This document shows positions 1-7,528 of a stretch of DNA of 64,000 bases, piece after piece (positions within the stretch are counted from its first letter, which is position 1; each line of letters starts with the position of its first letter). The position numbers were made by a program, and so were the translations under genes. Under the pieces are notes generated by a model. The model saw only the letters and a list, made by a program, of their open reading frames with translations, was not told the origin of the DNA and searched no databases. Source of the DNA: Dokdonella sp. (lineage in GTDB: Bacteria > Pseudomonadota > Gammaproteobacteria > Xanthomonadales > Rhodanobacteraceae); the NCBI RefSeq assembly GCF_019634845.1, contig NZ_JAHCAQ010000006.1, forward strand, positions 1-64,000. Reading direction: 5' to 3'.

Positions 1-1
1 A

Positions 2-124
2 CGGGCGATCGGGCAGGGAGTCTTCGTCTATGCGGACTTTTTCCCAGCCAGTCCCGAGAAGCGCGCCTTGCTCGCGGCGCTGGCCAGTGAGCTCACGCAG
101 GCGGAGGTGCCCCATGCGATCTGA
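2..124 (+). CDS. C-terminal end of an unknown protein (truncated by window start)
   Basis: An open frame enters from the left edge and ends in TGA at 122-124, giving about 40 residues that finish ELTQAEVPHAI. The next gene's ATG (114) lies inside this frame, so the two overlap by 11 bases and are probably translationally coupled. I do not recognise the family. Codon use is more mixed than in the core genes further right, consistent with the accessory character of the first 3 kb. Confidence 0.5.
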   Translation, partial: RAIGQGVFVYADFFPASPEKRALLAALASELTQAEVPHAI

Positions 125-1079
125 CGACACGATCTCGGTGAAACACCATCGCGCCAACGCGCACGCGTATTCCTGCGTCGAGATTGGCCGCGAGGTCCAC
201 ATGGATTCCGGTTCGTGGAAAGACCGCGTCTTCAGCTTTCCTGCGGTGCTGTCCAATGTGGAACCGGACTTCGACTTCGGTGGGAAAGCGCCGCTCACGC
301 TGCAACTCACGAATTCCACCGGAAGCTGGAACGCGGCCACCTGGCTGTCGATCACCGACATCGGCACCGACGAGATGGTGAGGGTTGGACGTGCCACGAT
401 CGTCGATGTGCGCGGCGATTCGGCCAACGAGCCATTGGTGCTCACTCACTGGCGTGCTGACGATCAAAGACTTGTCTTCGATCTCATTCCAAACGAGTTC
501 TGTCCAATCGCCGGAGTTGTAAGCCAAGTGCGCGAACTCGTCTGCTCGATCGGCAGCGACGCGCTGCGCGAGTTCATGGCGTCCGTGTTCATGATTCCGA
601 GCGTATTTCGGCACTTCTGGACGGCACCTGCGTCACGAGCTCACCACCACGCTTACGTCGGCGGGCTGGCTGAGCACTCGTTGGAAGTGGCCGTGCTCGC
701 TGACGTCGCACGACAAGTCGAGAGCTGGCAGCGTGATCTGCTGGTTGCCTACGCGCTGCTGCACGACGTCGGCAAGGTCTGGGCGTACAAGAACGGCGAA
801 CTGACGGGCGAGGCGCGACGATATGGGCATGAGCAGCTGGGATATCGCCGACTGTGCTCCTGCCTCGACACGCTCTGCGCAGTCGATCCGAATCTCGGCG
901 ACCTCATGACGGGCCTGCTCAGCTGCGCGTGGAAGCGCGACTACCGGCATCAAGTCGCGACGCTCGGAGGCATCGTGCGGGCCATGGATCGTTTCAGCGC
1001 GGCGCGCTTCATGGAGTGTGCGTCCAGGCGGTCAGCTTGCGAGTCCGACCACCATTCCTTTGACGATGCTACGTGGTGA
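114..1079 (+). CDS. HD-domain phosphohydrolase / YhaM- or TraI-type HD protein
   Basis: About 321 residues from ATG 114, preferred over the upstream ATG at 30 because it overlaps the end of the preceding frame. The N-terminal half (roughly residues 30-130) has a beta-rich, OB-fold-like pattern. The C-terminal half carries an HD signature: HHHAYVGGLAEHS, then ALLHDVGK about 40 residues later, which supply the metal-binding His and His-Asp. OB plus HD order is seen in YhaM-type 3'-5' exoribonucleases; a similar HD core occurs in MobH/TraI_2 conjugation proteins. The sequence cannot separate these. The HD hydrolase assignment is firm, the substrate is not. Its 3' end overlaps by 11 bases the minus-strand remnant at 1069-1420. 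Confidence 0.65.
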   Translation: MRSDDTISVKHHRANAHAYSCVEIGREVHMDSGSWKDRVFSFPAVLSNVEPDFDFGGKAPLTLQLTNSTGSWNAATWLSITDIGTDEMVRVGRATIVDVRGDSANEPLVLTHWRADDQRLVFDLIPNEFCPIAGVVSQVRELVCSIGSDALREFMASVFMIPSVFRHFWTAPASRAHHHAYVGGLAEHSLEVAVLADVARQVESWQRDLLVAYALLHDVGKVWAYKNGELTGEARRYGHEQLGYRRLCSCLDTLCAVDPNLGDLMTGLLSCAWKRDYRHQVATLGGIVRAMDRFSAARFMECASRRSACESDHHSFDDATW

Positions 1080-1420
1080 GTGAGCGCTCATCCATAGTTT
1101 TCCGGATAGCGGCCATTTGCTCCGCCCACGCCTTCTGCTCAGCCGCGCCCACCTCCATGACCTCGTAGTGCTGACCGTGCGCAAAGACGGTGCTACGCGA
1201 GATCGCCCCATTGGATGCGGGTCAGCTCTTCCGTGATTGCCTGCGCGCCAGCATCGCAACCGATCAAGTCAATCGGCTTGGTGTCAGGGATCCACGCTTC
1301 GGCAGGGCATGCGACTCGATACCCAGCAGCTTCAATGTCGATGCGTTTGCGTGCACCTTCGAGTTCGAGTCCATGGAAACCTATGCCGCGGATACGCGGT
1401 GTCCGCCGGACGGATAGCAT
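1069..1420 (-). pseudogene. Frameshifted small hypothetical gene
   Basis: On the minus strand a frame starting at ATG 1420 (MLSVRRTPRIRG) runs to a stop near 1193. A second frame, one base out of register, carries on with protein-like content (STVFAHGQHYEVMEV, then EQKAWAEQMAAIRK) to TAG at 1069-1071. The two join at a run of four C (plus strand 1206-1209); removing one base would give a continuous product of about 116 residues. I do not recognise it. A real frameshift in a decaying gene or a base-calling error in the run would look the same. Confidence 0.35.
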
Positions 1421-1639
1421 GCCCTTCGCTCGTCTCACCCGCCGAGAGCATGGCTGATACGCCAAGCCTTTCGAAGACACCTCGAAGCCACTCGCAATGG
1501 TTGATTCGAAGGTGCGGAATGAGCGGATCCAGCCTCGCGCGTCTATGGGCACGAAGCCTTTACTCACTTTCGGCGAGTGCGCCCCAAGCATGGGCACGGA
1601 CGCGGACACGAGATGGGCACGAATGTGCGAAAGGGGAGT

Positions 1640-1716
1640 TGGCGCGCCCGGCGGGATTCGAACCCACGACCCTTGCCTTCGGAGGGCAATACTCTATCCA
1701 GCTGAGCTACGGGCGC
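1640..1716 (-). tRNA. tRNA-Arg (anticodon CCG)
   Basis: Read on the minus strand, positions 1716-1640 give a complete cloverleaf. The acceptor GCGCCCG pairs with CGGGCGC, followed by discriminator G and an encoded CCA. There is a D arm, the anticodon loop CTCCGAA (anticodon CCG, reading CGG) and a T loop TTCGAAT. It is 77 nt with CCA. The 3' half recurs in inverted orientation at 1809-1864, the mark of a past integration or rearrangement at this tRNA. Confidence 0.95.
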
Positions 1717-1808
1717 GTTTTACAAGAACTTTTTCCTGCGGGCAGGCCGACTTTGAGTAAGGGCCGCGTGCCTCGGCCGCAATTCTATCAGCCCATCGAA
1801 CTTGGCGT

Positions 1809-1864
1809 GAGTACCGCCCTCCGAAGGCAAGGGTCGTGGGTTCGAATCCCGCCGGGCGCGCCAA
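1809..1864 (+). repeat. Inverted partial copy of the tRNA-Arg 3' half
   Basis: From GAGTA at 1809 to CCAA at 1864 the plus strand repeats the anticodon loop, T arm and 3' acceptor strand of the neighbouring tRNA-Arg, with two changes (TT to CC at 1814-1815) that break the anticodon stem. There is no 5' half, so it is not a functional tRNA. The copy points opposite to the tRNA, forming a 56-bp inverted repeat with about a 113-bp spacer. Integrases often use tRNA 3' ends as att sites, which leave direct copies; the inversion needs a further rearrangement. Confidence 0.85.
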
Positions 1865-2127
1865 ATTGTTCTGTGTCCATCGCCGTGCCCACGCTCTTCT
1901 GGCATGGCCGCCAAATGAGTAAAGGACAACTCGCGGGATGCATGTCCGTTCCGTAGCATTTTTCTGCGCAATCGGCGGCTCGAGTTGTCGCGCGTGAGCC
2001 GATGGACGGCACGTCCCCTCCAACCCGTGCACTGAGCCATCACTCGTGCCCGCGCTGCACTCCAAGAGTGGCCGCGCGCGACCGGACCGTGCGCCTGCGG
2101 TCGTGAGCTCGGCATGCGCGCTTGGTG
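1865..2127. other. Gene-free stretch between the tRNA repeat and IS remnants
   Basis: I see no credible gene here. The plus and minus frames crossing it are shadows or artefactual extensions of the tRNA repeat and the IS fragments. It probably contains the outer boundary of the IS256-family remnant, but I could not identify its terminal inverted repeat. Confidence 0.5.
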
Positions 2128-2362
2128 ATGTCCGAGCAGACGATGTACGCCGACGTGCAGGTGAAGTTGGTCGCGCGGGTGGACCAGGTGTGCGAGGTGC
2201 ACGGGCGGTGGGTTCCCGTGGACGTGATCGAGCGCGCGCTGGGTGCCGAGTTGGGGATGCACCTGGCCGAACCGGAGGGTCGTCGCGGCCATCATCGCAA
2301 CGGCCGCAGCGGCAAGACGGTGCTGACCGACGAGGGCGCCTTGCGCATAGAGGTCCCGCCCA
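2128..2362 (+). pseudogene. IS256-family (mutator type) transposase, N-terminal fragment
   Basis: From ATG 2128 the plus frame reads as the N-terminus of an IS256/mutator transposase: an ALGAELGMHLAEPEG segment, then GHHRNGRSGKTVLT and LRIEVP, the usual order in this family just before the catalytic region. The match stops abruptly around 2362, where the sequence becomes the antisense of an IS3-family orfB. The catalytic D, D and E residues are therefore missing and the gene cannot be active. Confidence 0.7.
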
Positions 2363-2634
2363 ACCGCCACACGCGCCCGCTTGCGGCGCTGGCGCACGGC
2401 CAGCCCAGCTTGCCGGTACAGCCGATGGACGCGCTTGTGATTGACTTCGAACCCTTCGCGCTCGATCAGGATGTGCAGCCGCCGGTAGCCGAAACGCCGT
2501 CGCTCGCCGGCCAGCTCGATCAGGCGCCGCTGCAGGCCATCGTCCTTTCGCTGGGAGGTGTATTGCAGCACGCTGCGCGACAGGCCCAATACGCGGCAGG
2601 CGCGCCGCTCGGACACATGAGTCTCGGTCCGCAT
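2350..2634 (-). pseudogene. IS3-family transposase OrfB, N-terminal fragment
   Basis: Minus-strand frame reading MRTETHVSERRACRVLGLSR, then FGYRRLHILIEREG and VHRLYRQAGL, the HTH_21-type N-terminus of IS3 OrfB. Similarity ends after RARVAVGRD; the rest of the long open frame is antisense to the IS256-family remnant and to the tRNA area. The DDE integrase core is missing. The frame stays open to about 1720 by chance and should not be annotated as one protein. Confidence 0.75.
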
Positions 2635-2666
2635 GACGACGACGGCGTCGCGTGGTGCCTGCGGGC

Positions 2667-2930
2667 TCAGAATTTTCCCCGCGCGACGACCTTCAATGCC
2701 TCGTTGTCCAGCATCGCTTCGGCCAGCAGCTTCTTGAGCTTGCTGTTCTCTGCCTCCAACGCCCGCAGACGCTTGGCATCAGGTACGTCCATGCCGCCGA
2801 ACTTCCGGCGCCATAGGTAGAACGACGCGTCGCTGACGCCGTGCTTGCGGCAAAGCTCCTTGATCGGCGCGCCCGCCGCCGCCTGTTTCAGGAAACCAAT
2901 GATCTGTTCTTCGGTGAACCGCTTCTTCAT
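2667..2930 (-). CDS. IS3-family transposase OrfA (helix-turn-helix subunit)
   Basis: An 87-residue protein beginning MKKRFTEEQIIGFLKQA. It has the transposase_8 type helix-turn-helix (CRKHGVSDASFYLWRRKFGG) followed by a leucine-rich helical tail (LEAENSKLKKLLAEAMLDN) for oligomerisation. In this family OrfA and OrfB are joined by a programmed -1 frameshift near the end of orfA (VVARGK); that layout is present. OrfA itself looks complete, but its OrfB partner is truncated. Confidence 0.85.
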   Translation of the reverse strand: MKKRFTEEQIIGFLKQAAAGAPIKELCRKHGVSDASFYLWRRKFGGMDVPDAKRLRALEAENSKLKKLLAEAMLDNEALKVVARGKF

Positions 2931-3204
2931 GCCCGCCTCGCTGGGCTGGCGGACTCTACTTAAATCAGACTGGCCCTGAAAATGAGGGGCAGGTCAGCTG
3001 AACCCGCCCCCAGGTCCCTGCGCCATGGCGCTGTTGGCAAGCGTCGCGCCGGCGCGCACCAGGTCGGTGTCCTGCACGGACTGGGCAACGCGCACCTTCA
3101 TGCCCCCAATGCGCCTCGCCCTTTCAGCCGAGGTTGCCGAGTGCTTGCACAAGGGAAGCAAGGCCCCCAGGCGAGGTGCGCGAGCGCACCTCAACGGCAC
3201 GAGA

Positions 3205-3372
3205 CTACTTTTGCTTTCCTACGGCGTCACGCGCCGCCTGGCGCGCGTATTCCTCTTGCTGGGCGCGTTTGATCGCCCGCTTCACGATCGGCGCCATGAC
3301 GAGGGCCAAGATCGTGCCGTTGACGATGAACAGGACGGGGTCAATTCCCAAGAACTCAACGATTGCTTCCAT
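3205..3372 (-). CDS. Small single-pass membrane protein (55 aa)
   Basis: ATG at 3372, stop TAG at 3205. The start is preceded by a strong ribosome-binding site (AAGGAG about 8 bases upstream). The product begins MEAIVEFLGIDPVLFIVNGT, has one hydrophobic segment (about residues 8-29), then a basic and charged helix (KRAIKRAQQEEYARQAARDA). It lies 24 bases downstream of the 74-codon gene on the same strand and probably shares its mRNA. I do not recognise a family. Start signal and protein-like composition support a real gene. Confidence 0.6.
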   Translation of the reverse strand: MEAIVEFLGIDPVLFIVNGTILALVMAPIVKRAIKRAQQEEYARQAARDAVGKQK

Positions 3373-3396
3373 CTGGCGGTCTCCTTGTTGGGTGTC

Positions 3397-3621
3397 TCAC
3401 TGCCCTGCAGGCAGCAGGTCGTAACGCCCGGCAGGAGGCAGACCAACTTCGCATCCGCCATCTGCCGTGACAACGTCCAACCTCGCGCTTCGCGCGAGGT
3501 TGGCCATCTTGGCGTGCGCCAGGCGGGATCGGCCGGACAAAATATCGTCCAGGATCTCGGACTCAAGCGCGGCGCGCCCGCCCTCGATCAGTGAGAAGCG
3601 TCCAGTTTCTTTCTGCATCAT
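3397..3621 (-). CDS. Small hypothetical protein (74 aa)
   Basis: Starts at an ATG-ATG pair (3621) behind a GGAGG ribosome-binding site; its first ATG overlaps the TGA of the upstream MerR-type gene, a classic coupling arrangement. The product begins MMQKETGRFSLIEGGRAALE, is amphipathic and helical in its first half (LDDILSGRSRLAHAKMANLA), and has no clear membrane segment. I do not recognise it. With the regulator upstream and the 55-residue membrane protein downstream it forms an apparent three-gene unit that stops close to the IS3 boundary, so further members may have been lost. Confidence 0.5.
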   Translation of the reverse strand: MMQKETGRFSLIEGGRAALESEILDDILSGRSRLAHAKMANLARSARLDVVTADGGCEVGLPPAGRYDLLPAGQ

Positions 3622-4094
3622 AAGAACCTCCGTGCGTTGTGAATCACCCTAGCACGGGCCCCCCTTTTGCATAGCTTTGCCCGCGGTGGATTTCGCCCTG
3701 GGTGGAACAGGCGGCGGATCTGCTCCTGGCTCAGGCCGGCACGGTCGGGCGCGACGACGAACTCGACGCCGTCGGCGACGACGAGATGCGAGCGCACCTC
3801 GACGGTGCCGGGCCGGCTCGGCGCCACGGGCGGTTCCTGCCGCGCGCTGAGCAGGCCGGCGATGGCCTCGAGCGACAGCCCCGTGTCCTGCCACTGGCGG
3901 ATGCGCAGCAGGTCGGCCAGATGGGCTTCGCCGTACCAGCTGCCGCGCCGCGAGCCGGCCGGGGCCGGCAGCAGCCCCTTCTGGATGTAGAAGCGGATCG
4001 TGCGGCCCGCCACGCCGGACTGTTCGCTGAGCTGCTGGAGCGATAATTTCGTTTTCCCAGTTGTAGTGGCATATATGCTGTCGCATAGTGTCAA
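3618..4094 (-). CDS. MerR-family transcriptional regulator
   Basis: The conserved part begins KLSLQQLSEQSGVAGRTIRF, a MerR winged-helix DNA-binding domain with RFYIQKGLLP and a wing region (SWYGEAHLADLLRIRQWQD), then LSLEAIAGLL, and a short C-terminal region (VVADGVEFVVAPDR) without an obvious metal-binding cysteine pair. No ATG lies in frame near the natural N-terminus; the nearest start is TTG at 4094, so start choice is uncertain. A TATGC-N4-GCATA dyad sits just inside or upstream of that point and is a likely operator. The stop overlaps the start of the 74-residue gene. The last 25 or so residues look less constrained. Confidence 0.7.
   Translation of the reverse strand: MTLCDSIYATTTGKTKLSLQQLSEQSGVAGRTIRFYIQKGLLPAPAGSRRGSWYGEAHLADLLRIRQWQDTGLSLEAIAGLLSARQEPPVAPSRPGTVEVRSHLVVADGVEFVVAPDRAGLSQEQIRRLFHPGRNPPRAKLCKRGARARVIHNARRFL
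4074..4087. promoter_or_regulatory. Candidate MerR operator dyad
   Basis: Perfect dyad TATGC-TGTC-GCATA at 4074-4087. On the plus strand it lies across a promoter-like pair, TTGTAG (4061-4066) and CATAGT (4084-4089), with 17 bp between; on the minus strand it adjoins a TTGACA at 4094-4089. Binding between the -35 and -10 elements is typical of MerR proteins, and this dyad is next to the MerR-type gene, so it is a plausible operator. Confidence 0.45.
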
Positions 4095-4468
4095 GCCATC
4101 GCGAGCGCACCGGCAGCGCCGTGCTGCGGTGGCAAGCCCGGGTGGGTCGTGGTGGGTGACGTGGCTCGGGCATGAACTGGGCGGCAGCACGCAGGCGCCG
4201 GCGAAGCCGCGCCGCGGCCGACAGCAAGCGCTCGGCATGGCGCATCCGAGCGACACGACCGCGCACTCGGCATCTCAGGCACGGGCTCGGCACGCGCGCG
4301 GCACGTCACGCGATGTGGCCGGCAGTGGTGGCGTGCGCGCACGGTCGGCGCGAGCCGATGTCGCGCGCCGCATACACAGGCCGCGCATCGGCGGTGGTGG
4401 CGGCGTGCACGTGGCCTGCGCCTGCGACGCCGCGCCGCATTGCCTTCCGCGCATCGCCGTGGGTTGGC
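4095..4468. other. Gene-free stretch upstream of the cytochrome c gene
   Basis: About 370 bases of GC-rich sequence. Several frames are open on both strands but none has a domain, a ribosome-binding site or consistent codon bias. If the plus-strand promoter beside the MerR dyad once drove a target gene, that gene is not visible here. Confidence 0.5.
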
Positions 4469-4474
4469 TATAAT
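4469..4474 (+). promoter_or_regulatory. -10 box of the cytochrome c gene
   Basis: A perfect TATAAT at 4469-4474, 54 bases before the GTG start at 4528. The matching -35 is weak (TTCCGC near 4445). It is the only TATAAT in this otherwise very GC-rich intergenic region. Confidence 0.5.
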
Positions 4475-4527
4475 CGGTCGGTCTTGGGGAAGACGATTCC
4501 GCCAACATTCTGCCGCGAGGGGGTTCC

Positions 4528-5058
4528 GTGTCCAATCCTGTCAGCAAGACCGATGCCGCGTTCCTGAAGACGTTTTCGCGGCTGATCGGTTTCCTCGTGG
4601 TGGTCGCGATCGGCCTGGGCCTGCTCGCGATCTACATCTACGACCGCAACCCGCCCGCCGGCAATCCCGATGCGAACAAGGTCGTGGCCGAGCGCATCGC
4701 GCCGGTCGGCGGCGTCTATGCCGGCGACACCGGCCGCGCCGCGATGCAGGCGGCGGCCGAGGCGGCCAGCAAGGCGGCGACCGCGACGGCCGCCTATGGC
4801 GGCACCACCGACGGCAAGACGATCTTCGACAACCTGTGCCACAGCTGCCACACCGCCGGTATCGCCGGCGCGCCCAAGGTCGGCGACAAGGCCGAGTGGG
4901 CCGCCCGCATCGCGCAGGGTGCCGACACGCTCGACAAGCACGCCATCGAAGGCTTCACCGGCAAGACCGGCGTCATGCCGGCCAAGGGCGGCAATCCGGC
5001 GCTGACCGACGAGCAGATGAAGGCCGTCGTGGCCTGGATGATCGAGCAGTCCAAGTAA
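4528..5058 (+). CDS. Membrane-anchored cytochrome c5-like protein
   Basis: A 176-residue protein starting at GTG 4528 behind a G-rich ribosome-binding site (GAGGGGG). One membrane anchor lies at about residues 18-38 (LIGFLVVVAIGLGLLAIYIY). An Ala-rich linker follows, then a single class I cytochrome c domain with haem motif CHSCH near residue 110 and a distal Met in GVMPAKGG. Layout and motif fit cytochrome c5 family electron carriers that face the periplasm and donate to terminal oxidases. A rho-independent terminator follows directly, so it is probably monocistronic. Confidence 0.85.
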   Translation: MSNPVSKTDAAFLKTFSRLIGFLVVVAIGLGLLAIYIYDRNPPAGNPDANKVVAERIAPVGGVYAGDTGRAAMQAAAEAASKAATATAAYGGTTDGKTIFDNLCHSCHTAGIAGAPKVGDKAEWAARIAQGADTLDKHAIEGFTGKTGVMPAKGGNPALTDEQMKAVVAWMIEQSK

Positions 5059-5085
5059 CCGCGGCGCCACCGCGTCCTCCGCCGC

Positions 5086-5111
5086 AAAACGCCGCGCCAG
5101 CGGCGTTTTTT
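5086..5111 (+). terminator. Rho-independent terminator after the cytochrome c gene
   Basis: Stem AACGCCGC / GCGGCGTT with loop GCCA, followed by a run of six T on the plus strand. It begins 28 bases after the stop codon at 5058. Confidence 0.85.
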
Positions 5112-5114
5112 CGT

Positions 5115-5711
5115 TCAATTCGACGCGTCGAGCGCGGCGCGCGCCGCGGCGCACCACGCCACCAGCTCGGGCATGAACAGGTTGAACTGGGCCTCGATCG
5201 CGGCCGCTCGCGGCGTGATCGCAGCGAGCGCATCGGCCAATGGATTGGCATGGTGCAGCCGCCTGGCCAGGCCGGCATACACGCGCTCGAGCACGTCGCG
5301 TTGCGCATACGCCGCCGGCAGGTCATTGGCCACGAGGTAGCGCGCCAAAGCGCTCATGCCGGTCGGCAGTTCGGCGCCGCGCTCGTCCAGCAGGGCCTGC
5401 ACCTGGGCCGAAAACCCGCCCAGCGTGCCCACGCCGAACTCGCGCCAGCGTTGCGCCAGCAGGTGGTCGAACCAGACATCGAGCACGATGCCGGCATAGC
5501 GCCGCAACGGTGGCTCGAACAGCCGGCGCGCCGCCGCCACGGCGTGATGCGCGTCGGTGTAGCTGTCGATAGCACGATGCAGGACGATGCCGGCACGCAC
5601 GCGCGGTGCCAACGTCGGCGCGGGCGCGCCGCGCACGAAATCGGCGATCAGCCCGCCCAGCATGAGGTCGCGGTCGGGCGCCGCGAGCAAGGCGTGGGCC
5701 AGGTGATTCAT
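5115..5711 (-). CDS. acpH: ACP phosphodiesterase (AcpH family)
   Basis: A 198-residue protein starting MNHLAHALLAAPDRDLMLGG and continuing LIADFVRGAP, the N-terminal signature of the AcpH (DUF479) family, which removes the 4'-phosphopantetheine group from acyl carrier protein. Further family features are HRAIDSYTDAHHAV and the DVWFDHLLAQRWREFG segment with metal-binding His and Asp. The length matches family members. It is divergent from the hydrolase at 5757 with only about 45 bases between starts. The long minus-strand frame extending upstream is spurious. Confidence 0.85.
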   Translation of the reverse strand: MNHLAHALLAAPDRDLMLGGLIADFVRGAPAPTLAPRVRAGIVLHRAIDSYTDAHHAVAAARRLFEPPLRRYAGIVLDVWFDHLLAQRWREFGVGTLGGFSAQVQALLDERGAELPTGMSALARYLVANDLPAAYAQRDVLERVYAGLARRLHHANPLADALAAITPRAAAIEAQFNLFMPELVAWCAAARAALDASN

Positions 5712-5756
5712 CGGGATGACGACGGCCGGCGCATCGACGCACGGTATCATTGCGCA

Positions 5757-6425
5757 ATGAGTGATGCGTCCGCCCAGAAGGCCTTCGAGGCCGGCCCGCT
5801 GCTGCTGCCCGGCCCAGTCGGCACGCTCGAGCTCGCCTGCAACCTGCCCGACGGCGCGCTCGCGCGGCGCGGCATGGCCATCATCGCCCATCCGCATCCG
5901 CTGCATGGCGGCACCATGCACAACAAGGTGGTGACGATGGTCGAGCGCGCCCTGCTCGATCTTGGCCTGGCCACCGTGCGCTTCAACTTCCGCGGGGTGG
6001 GCCAGAGCGAAGGCGTGCACGACGACGGCGTCGGCGAGACCGACGATCTGGTCGCGATCGCGCAGTGGCTGCGTGCGCAGCGCCCCGGCGATGCGCTGTG
6101 GCTGGCCGGGTTCTCGTTCGGCAGCTATGTCACGCTGCGGGCGGCGCCGCGGCTGCTGCCGGCCCAGGTGGTGCTCATCGCGCCGCCGGTCGGGCGTTGG
6201 GATTTTGCGCCGATCGCCGCGCCGACCTGCCCCTGGCTCATCGTGCAGGGCGAAGAGGATGAAGTGGTCGACGCCAAGGCCGTACTGGCCTGGGCGCAAA
6301 CGCTGCAGCCGGCGCCGCAGGTCATCGCGATGCCCGAGACCGGCCACTACTTCCACCGCCGCCTCGTCGATCTGCGCGGCGCCCTGCGCAACGCCCTGTC
6401 GCCGCACCTGCCACCGGCGGCATGA
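5757..6425 (+). CDS. Alpha/beta hydrolase (COG2945-type)
   Basis: A 222-residue cytosolic alpha/beta hydrolase. N-terminal HPHPLHGGTMHNKVV and FNFRGVGQSEG are hallmarks of the COG2945 group. The nucleophile elbow is GFSFGSYV, a catalytic Asp is likely in the EEDEVV segment, and the catalytic His is in ETGHYFH. The substrate is unknown. Its stop overlaps the zapE start (ATGA at 6422-6425), so the two are co-translated. Confidence 0.8.
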   Translation: MSDASAQKAFEAGPLLLPGPVGTLELACNLPDGALARRGMAIIAHPHPLHGGTMHNKVVTMVERALLDLGLATVRFNFRGVGQSEGVHDDGVGETDDLVAIAQWLRAQRPGDALWLAGFSFGSYVTLRAAPRLLPAQVVLIAPPVGRWDFAPIAAPTCPWLIVQGEEDEVVDAKAVLAWAQTLQPAPQVIAMPETGHYFHRRLVDLRGALRNALSPHLPPAA

Positions 6426-7528
6426 ACGCGCCGCAGGCGAGCAGCAGCGGCGCGCCGAGCGCGCGCTACGCGCAGGGCATCGCCGCCGGCCAATGGCAGG
6501 ACGACGCGGCGCAGCGGGCGGTACTGCCGTTGCTCGATCACCTCTGGAGCCAGCTTGCGCAGCCGCCGGCGCGTTCACTGTGGTCGCGCCTGCGCGGCCA
6601 TCGGCCGCCACCGCCGCGCGGACTGTACCTGTGGGGCCGCGTCGGTCGTGGCAAGACCTTCCTCACCGAACTGTTCTGCGAGGCCCTGCCCGGCCAGCGC
6701 ACCGTGCGCGTGCACTTCCACCGCTTCATGCAGGACGTGCAGGCCCGTCTGCGCGCGCATGCGGGCGAGCGCGACCCGCTGGTCAAGGTGGCTGCCGACA
6801 TGGCGGCGACGCTGCAGATCCTCGTGCTCGACGAGTTCGTGGTCGACGACATCGGCGATGCGATGATCCTCGGCAACCTGCTGCGCGCGCTGTTCGCACA
6901 CGAGGTGGTGCTGGTGACGACCTCCAACACGCCGCCCGACGAGCTGTATCGCAACGGCCTGCAGCGCGAACGCTTCCTGCCGGCGATCGCGCTGCTGCAG
7001 CAGCATTGCGAGGTGGTCGAGCTGGCCTCGCCGACCGATTGGCGGCTGCGCACGCTCAAGCAGGCCAGCGTCTACTACACGCCGCCCGATGCGGCAGCCG
7101 AACGCGCGCTGGCGCAGACCTTCGCCCGCATCGCGCATGGCAAGGTGCGCCGCGACGTCGAGCTGATCATCAACGACCGCCCGATTCCAGCGCGCGCCGA
7201 AGCCGGCGGCGTGGTGTGGTTCGACTTCGCGGCCCTGTGTGAAGGTCCACGCGGCGTGGCCGACTACATCGAGCTGGCGCGGGCCTACCACACGATCTTC
7301 ATCGCGCGGGTACCGCAATTCACCCCGCAGACCGAGGACGCGGCGCGGCGTTTCATCGAGCTCGTCGACGAGCTGTACGATCGCGGCGTCAACCTCGTGC
7401 TGTCGGCGGCGGCGCCGATCGTCGAGCTCTACGATGGCGAGCGCCTGCGGGCGGAGTTCGCGCGCACCGAATCGCGACTCATCGAGATGCAGAGCGAGGA
7501 CTACCTTGCCCGTGAGCACGCGCCATGA
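6422..7528 (+). CDS. zapE: Cell division protein ZapE (AFG1-like ATPase)
   Basis: 368 residues. Walker A is GRVGRGKT at about residues 72-79, Walker B ILVLDEF at about 133-139, and [11 protein letters not shown] is the sensor region typical of AFG1/ZapE ATPases. ZapE associates with the Z ring and destabilises FtsZ polymers, chiefly under low-oxygen growth in E. coli. Length and motif order are normal. It overlaps both the upstream hydrolase and the downstream queF start by 4 bases, implying an operon. Confidence 0.9.
   Translation: MNAPQASSSGAPSARYAQGIAAGQWQDDAAQRAVLPLLDHLWSQLAQPPARSLWSRLRGHRPPPPRGLYLWGRVGRGKTFLTELFCEALPGQRTVRVHFHRFMQDVQARLRAHAGERDPLVKVAADMAATLQILVLDEFVVDDIGDAMILGNLLRALFAHEVVLVTTSNTPPDELYRNGLQRERFLPAIALLQQHCEVVELASPTDWRLRTLKQASVYYTPPDAAAERALAQTFARIAHGKVRRDVELIINDRPIPARAEAGGVVWFDFAALCEGPRGVADYIELARAYHTIFIARVPQFTPQTEDAARRFIELVDELYDRGVNLVLSAAAPIVELYDGERLRAEFARTESRLIEMQSEDYLAREHAP

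Larger units (their letters stand above)
2350..2996 (-). mobile_element. Truncated IS3-family (IS407-like) insertion sequence
   Basis: Minus-strand remnant holding orfA (2930-2667) and the N-terminal part of orfB (from about 2634). The orfA-proximal end is intact: on the minus strand the terminus reads TGACCTGCCCCT (positions 2996-2985), as expected for IS3/IS407-type ends. The other end is lost where orfB meets the IS256-family fragment near 2350-2362. The integrase core of orfB is absent, so the element is dead unless complemented in trans. Confidence 0.75.

Noticed and set aside
1720-2634. A 304-codon minus-strand frame starting as IS3 OrfB
   Set aside because: Only the first third is OrfB-like; the rest is antisense to an IS256 fragment and a tRNA copy.
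2994-3200. A 68-codon minus-strand frame from GTG 3200 ending at the IS3 border
   Set aside because: No ribosome-binding site and no recognisable domain; its stop is created by the IS terminus.
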